Shown: positions 60,301 through 64,000 of the stretch, piece by piece
How the letters are laid out: the number at the start of each line of letters is the position of its first letter
Position numbering within the stretch: position 1 is the stretch's first letter
DNA from: Styela clava
Lineage: Eukaryota > Chordata > Ascidiacea > Stolidobranchia > Styelidae
DNA length: 64,000 nt
Assembly (NCBI RefSeq): GCF_964204865.1
Contig: NC_135259.1
Span: forward strand, 10,798,974-10,862,973
Direction: 5' to 3'
Notes under the pieces: generated by a model
The model's database searches: none
Seen by the model: only the letters and a program-made list of their open reading frames with translations
Told to the model about the DNA's origin: nothing
Program-made: the position numbers and the translations under genes

Positions 60301-62069
60301 AGTGCATATTTTTGTCAGTATTTAAAAATTTTCTAAGGTTGTCAACGATGAAGGCATAATTTTTATTTTTATTCAATCCCGAAAAGTAAGATATATAAAA
60401 GTATTTGATTTCGAATATTCTTTTTTCAGATTAAAAAAATCTTCAGTAATGATTCAGATAGTTTTAGTTGTATAATCATAGGTTATTTTTTCATAACAGT
60501 TCAAAATTTGTAGGTCAGGCATTCTGCTTCTGTCTATGTTTTGGTAATAGAACTGATGATAAAAAATATTTCAGTGAATGTGTTCGATATAGTCAAAATT
60601 AATGATTGGAATGATATGTTACATAAGAATTTTGTATTTCTAAAGTCTACTGTAGATATAGGGAGAAATGACATAGATCGCGAACTAGTTCTATGCACCG
60701 TTCCGTAATACAACTATACAAATGGACGCTGTTTATATTTCATATGATTTCGCAGAGTTTTTGATGTTATGATTAAGTTTGTCAAGTAATATACATCGGC
60801 AAAATTTGAGAGTAAATGCAAAGTTTAGATGTCAATTTTGTTTTTACAGGACGCGTTCGCGTATAGAAATGGGAAACCGTCGATTGACGAATCTCAAGAT
60901 GTCCAAGTTTTGAGATATCTGGAGAAAGAAGGATTCACCACTGTTATGTTTGCAAGGAAAATTGATACTACCGATGAAATGGATTTAAAGGTGAATACTC
61001 GACATAGTTTTCTCTGTGTATATATTGGATAATATAGAGTCCTACTTCAATAGCTCCTAAGGTTGAGATCTAAGCAGTAATCATAGGGCAAATTGACAAA
61101 CATAATAGGTAAAATTTTATCTTATCCTCAAAAATAGCGCAGCACTCTTTGAGTGCAAGATAGCTGGAAAGTATTGAGCAAATTCAAAAAATTAATAGCC
61201 TCGTTCGTCGTTTATATATTCATGGCATTTATAATTCAAAAACAATGGCTTTGATCAAATGAAATATATTGTCTATTTTCAGATTGATGGCACAAGCAAA
61301 TATGTTATTTGGGCTTACGGGCGAGCTGATATGGCGCTAAAGCCTAGGGAATTTTACCACGGTATGAATAGAGGTAAGTCAAACAGTTTTATGTTATACT
61401 CGTATGTGGTAATATCATCCCATACCATCCATCAAATATTTGTAAGATTATGTGTGGCATTCAATATTACCGTTATCTCGGTAGTATATTTATTTTCATA
61501 TCACTCCATATTCATCTGGGTGATGCCCATTCCCAATGTACGTATTTTTAAATCTTATCCACCATCATCTGCTTTCAGGTGCAAAAATGCTGAATCTCAT
61601 TGATGGGTCTGGTAAGTTGTTAATATATTTGCACTTTAGTCTTTTCTACTTCTTATTTAAAGAGATTCTGTTTAATCAGGAGTCGGAATGACCCTCGTTC
61701 GACTAAATATGAAATGCATAAATTTTGATGAATCATAAATATAAAAGCAATTTCAATGTATCAATTTTCAATTGTCATGGTTTGTTACTCAACCTCTTAA
61801 GGTCATCTGTGACCAGCGGCAAATAATTATATATAATCTTACACCACGAGAAGAGACAGAAATTAAAATGTGAAAAAACTTTGATTTCATCTTTATTTAA
61901 ATATAAACAAAAGTTATTAGTGTTTATTTTCTCACGAGTGTATCTGAATCCATTTTGCGTATAAAATAATTAATTATTATAAATGAAAACTTGATATTTC
62001 ATCACAGGCGGACTTCCGACAAACTTTCCAATGGCGCCACTGTCTACCGTTCCAGGAAGAATAAAATGA
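55518..62069 (+). CDS. Gene 3: secreted protein, two DOMONs separated by a repetitive Pro/Ser/Thr/Lys linker (834 aa)
   Basis: Eleven exons: 55518-55679, 56111-56230, 56450-56596, 57230-57317, 57590-57649, 58044-59533, 59806-59916, 60850-60990, 61283-61373, 61579-61611, 62008-62069. The total is 2505 bp ending in TGA. Residues 1-20 are a signal peptide (VLVILMVSIYGVLGA). DOMON 1 is followed by a 1490-bp exon encoding about 470 residues of SPMTP/KSKSKKTPR-type repeats and then the first strand of DOMON 2. The tail GGLPTNFPMAPLSTVPGRIK has no transmembrane helix. Both domains keep Met and His, so each could bind haem. The linker is cysteine-free and basic, and may be phosphorylated, glycosylated or an extended spacer. 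Role unknown; an extracellular matrix or tunic protein is one possibility. Confidence 0.78.
58562..59190 (+). repeat. Coding higher-order repeat, 294-bp unit
   Basis: AACAAAGATGCTT (NKDA) recurs at 58562, 58682, 58856, 58976 and 59150, with spacings of 120, 174, 120 and 174 bp. Each 294-bp unit (98 aa) therefore holds a 40-aa and a 58-aa subunit. Both share ESAMTPTDLD, KSPMTP and TKSKSKKTPR; the longer one adds NSPLSSSESSTPGVP. All spacings are multiples of three, so copy-number change keeps the frame. Confidence 0.92.
59400..61373 (+). other. Gene 3, DOMON 2
   Basis: End of exon 6 (NIKFSWNYNDEYIVFE) plus exons 59806-59916, 60850-60990, 61283-61373. The core reads IPTRGWIGVGFAPGPNMAGAD (Met present), followed by DAFAYRNGKPSID and VIWAYGRADM, ending FYHGMNRG (His present). 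Confidence 0.8.
59917..60849. other. Large gene 3 intron, no feature recognised
   Basis: AT-rich, with a local direct repeat around 60190-60300 (ACAAAAAAATT/AATTAAAATGATATACTAAAACTTTT appearing twice). Nothing else is visible. Confidence 0.5.
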
Positions 62070-62715
62070 ATTTAAATTTGAAACGCATTACTGTACTATA
62101 GTGTGATTTTTAATCGCAATGTAAATATAAATCGTTTTTTTAGTAAAAAAATATATTATTGCTAAATCAAACATGTACAAAGTCGATATCTATTATCTAA
62201 CGAGTGATAATTGGGGGTCGGTTTGTAACCAGTGATTATATTACCCATTTGCCAGAAGAACAATTGTTAATGTCCTGTTAGTTCTGTTTTAGTGCGAACA
62301 TGCACTTCGTTGAGTGAGTATTAGAGCATTGAGCAAGTGTTATACGCATTATGCATTGAAAGTAAAATAAGTTAGAGTAAATCATATTTTGTCGGTCAGT
62401 AGCCAGCCTATTAGTAGTAAATTGCAGCCTAAGAAGTCTTTGCAGTTTGTTATTCACGTCGCAGCTGATGCATTTTTAAAGGAAGGCCAATTTTTTGGAA
62501 TTGTGCAAAAATTCAAAACAAGTAATGATTACGATCTTTAAAGTATGTCATTAAAGTGACTCTTGTGCTATCGTTCTAGCTGAAATTTATTTTTTCCCCC
62601 ACGTCAACTATGGGCCATGCATTTATGGCGCGTGATTAAGAAACTGAATATGAAAGACGAAATCATTGGTCCTTTATATTCCTATTAATTTTATTCAGGC
62701 ATGTCGTAGGACCAG
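62070..62715. other. Intergenic region between genes 3 and 4
   Basis: No gene or mobile element recognised. No canonical AATAAA lies close behind gene 3; variants such as AATATA are present about 50 bp after the stop. Confidence 0.5.
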
Positions 62716-62723
62716 TATAAAAG
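62716..62723 (+). promoter_or_regulatory. TATA box, candidate promoter of gene 4
   Basis: TATAAAAG followed by CCTGGGGCGTACATTGAC, 422 bp ahead of the gene 4 ATG. A TTTTGCTCCAG at about 63103-63113 could end a 5'-UTR intron. The arrangement resembles genes 1 and 3. Confidence 0.45.
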
Positions 62724-63137
62724 CCTGGGGCGTACATTGACTCGACGAAAAAAAAAACGAGATATCTGCGCAAACTTTTAAAAAAAAAAAAAATTTTTTA
62801 CAGAACTTGCTTCTGAAAGAAACACATCTGATGGTTTTGAAAGTAGTTCAGCTTAATTGATTTGTCACTGTGTAAGTGATCCACGTACATAGTTTTTTAA
62901 GTATGTCAGTTTAATGATGTTTTCTTTGTCAAAGTTTTACAGCAGTTCAAGTTGAAGTTGTTAATCTATTGACACTATCTGCAAATTAAATCAGGTTGTA
63001 TAAAATTATTTCTCAGATCATAGTTTTACAAGTAATATCTTAGAAAAGACAAAAAGGGCTCACGAATAGTTGTTACTAAAAGAAAATAAATATAATTTGT
63101 AATTTTGCTCCAGGGTCAACTCCGCTAAATAGCTAAT

Positions 63138-64000
63138 ATGGCAATGGATTATAAAATGTTAATTATATTTCCATTGTTCTTTTCTGTGGTTTGGGGAGGA
63201 AGAGGCGCACCATCACAGGAAATAACATATGACGGATCTAAAGATTTGTCCTCTGGTATAAATGTTATGTGGAAAGTAGAAGAAAAGAGTATAGTTTTAA
63301 AGGTAAAATGCCGCAAGGGCGAAATGTTTTCAAATATTTCTATTTTTAATTGCAATTGCGTTGATGAGTTGAGGTAAATTTAAGCCTTCACTCTGACTGT
63401 ATTAAGTTAGGCATACAGCGAACCAAAAAGTGTCTAATAATTCCAAATATAGTAGATAAGGCATTTGCTTTTCTCTGATTGAATGTGTGTAAACACAACA
63501 AAAAAGTAAAGGCACTGTAATGAATTTTTTAGAACTGATACACGATTAATAGTGGTTAGAAATCACACCAGAGTTATCCCTGTTTTCATACTTTTATGTC
63601 TCACTTTCACATTTTGCTAAAATTATAGACAATCATACTATTCCGTACAACCCTTCAAATTGGAAATTTCCAAATATGTTAAAATGCTGTTTCTTAAGAG
63701 CTACAAATCTCCAGAAAAATCTGTTTACAGTATGTATATGTTAATTCCAACATTTTCTTAAAGAGATGGTGTTTTGATTGTTAGATAAATTACTTCAATT
63801 TTCTTTACGGGATGTGGTAAATTCGATTTTCAATTTATTGAAAGAAGTTTTTTATTTATTTTTTCCTCTCACGACCACTTTTTTACAACAGTTGAAATAC
63901 AGAGCAACAGGATGGGTTGGCATTGGATTTTCAAAATCAAAACATCCACAGAGTATGGCTGATTCTGATATCACAATAGGCTGGGTTACTATGGGCAAAG
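63138..64000 (+). CDS. Gene 4: DOMON protein, 5' part only (cut by window end)
   Basis: Exon 1 (63138-63302, 55 codons) encodes a signal peptide (MLIIFPLFFSVVWGG) and the first DOMON strand (NVMWKVEEKSIVLK). Exon 2 begins at 63892 and reads LKYRATGWVGIGFSKSKH, then QSMADSDITIGWV, to the window edge. It is closest to DOMON 1 of gene 3, sharing the YDGS-x-x-L start, the inserted residues before Met and the GWV end, so genes 3 and 4 are recent paralogues. The putative haem Met is present; the His position is outside the window. Confidence 0.78.

Overview
This is AT-rich metazoan nuclear DNA. The genes are split by GT-AG introns, secreted proteins begin with signal peptides, and Tc1/mariner, hAT and foldback-type transposons sit in introns and between genes. 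An invertebrate chordate such as a tunicate is my best guess for the source, from the compact genes, the collagenous C-type lectins and the style of the mobile elements. The species is not proved by the sequence.

The window is dominated by a cluster of plus-strand genes built from DOMON domains of the dopamine-beta-hydroxylase/MOXD N-terminal type, without any copper monooxygenase catalytic domain. Gene 1 (4964-11151, 10 exons, 332 aa) is a secreted two-DOMON protein. Gene 2 (14140-41858, 66 exons by my model, 2780 aa) has a signal peptide, 13 tandem DOMON domains separated by acidic or Thr/Ser-rich linkers, a single C-terminal transmembrane helix and a very short tail. Gene 3 (55518-62069, 11 exons, 834 aa) is secreted, with two DOMONs held apart by a Pro/Ser/Thr/Lys linker containing a 294-bp higher-order repeat. 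Gene 4 (from 63138) starts the same way and runs off the window. Exon lengths and phases were worked out by hand, and all three complete models close in frame.

Each DOMON is encoded by the same cassette: linker plus first strand (phase 1 to 0), a GW-I/V-G exon of about 111 bp (0 to 0), a D-x-x-A exon of about 147 bp (0 to 0), an IWAYG exon of about 88 bp (0 to 1), usually followed by a short phase 1-1 exon. The whole cassette is a symmetric 1-1 module, which explains how the array could grow by tandem duplication. Domains 9 and 10 are a recent example, with breakpoints inside linker exons.

The most interesting signal is in the domains. A Met in the GTM-type loop and a His in the YHxxNRG-type C-terminal motif occupy the positions of the Met/His axial haem ligands of cytochrome-type DOMONs. 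Across 17 complete domains the two residues are kept together in 10 and lost together in 6. One domain keeps Met but has Lys in place of His. I infer that gene 2 may be a surface-anchored multi-haem b protein interleaved with non-haem copies.

Between genes 2 and 3 a unit of more than 5 kb is tandemly duplicated (about 41436-49930 and 49931-55176). It carries the last two exons of gene 2, a minus-strand intronless collagen/C-type lectin gene (43131-43883; copy 51500-52249) and a TATA-containing promoter-like segment that, in the second copy, lies ahead of gene 3. The first copy has since been invaded by a 3-kb broken hAT element, itself carrying a nested hAT, and by a dispersed repeat. The remaining sequence (1-4600, 11262-14139, 42017-43130, 62070-62715 and the larger introns) shows transposon relics and simple repeats but no further gene I can support.
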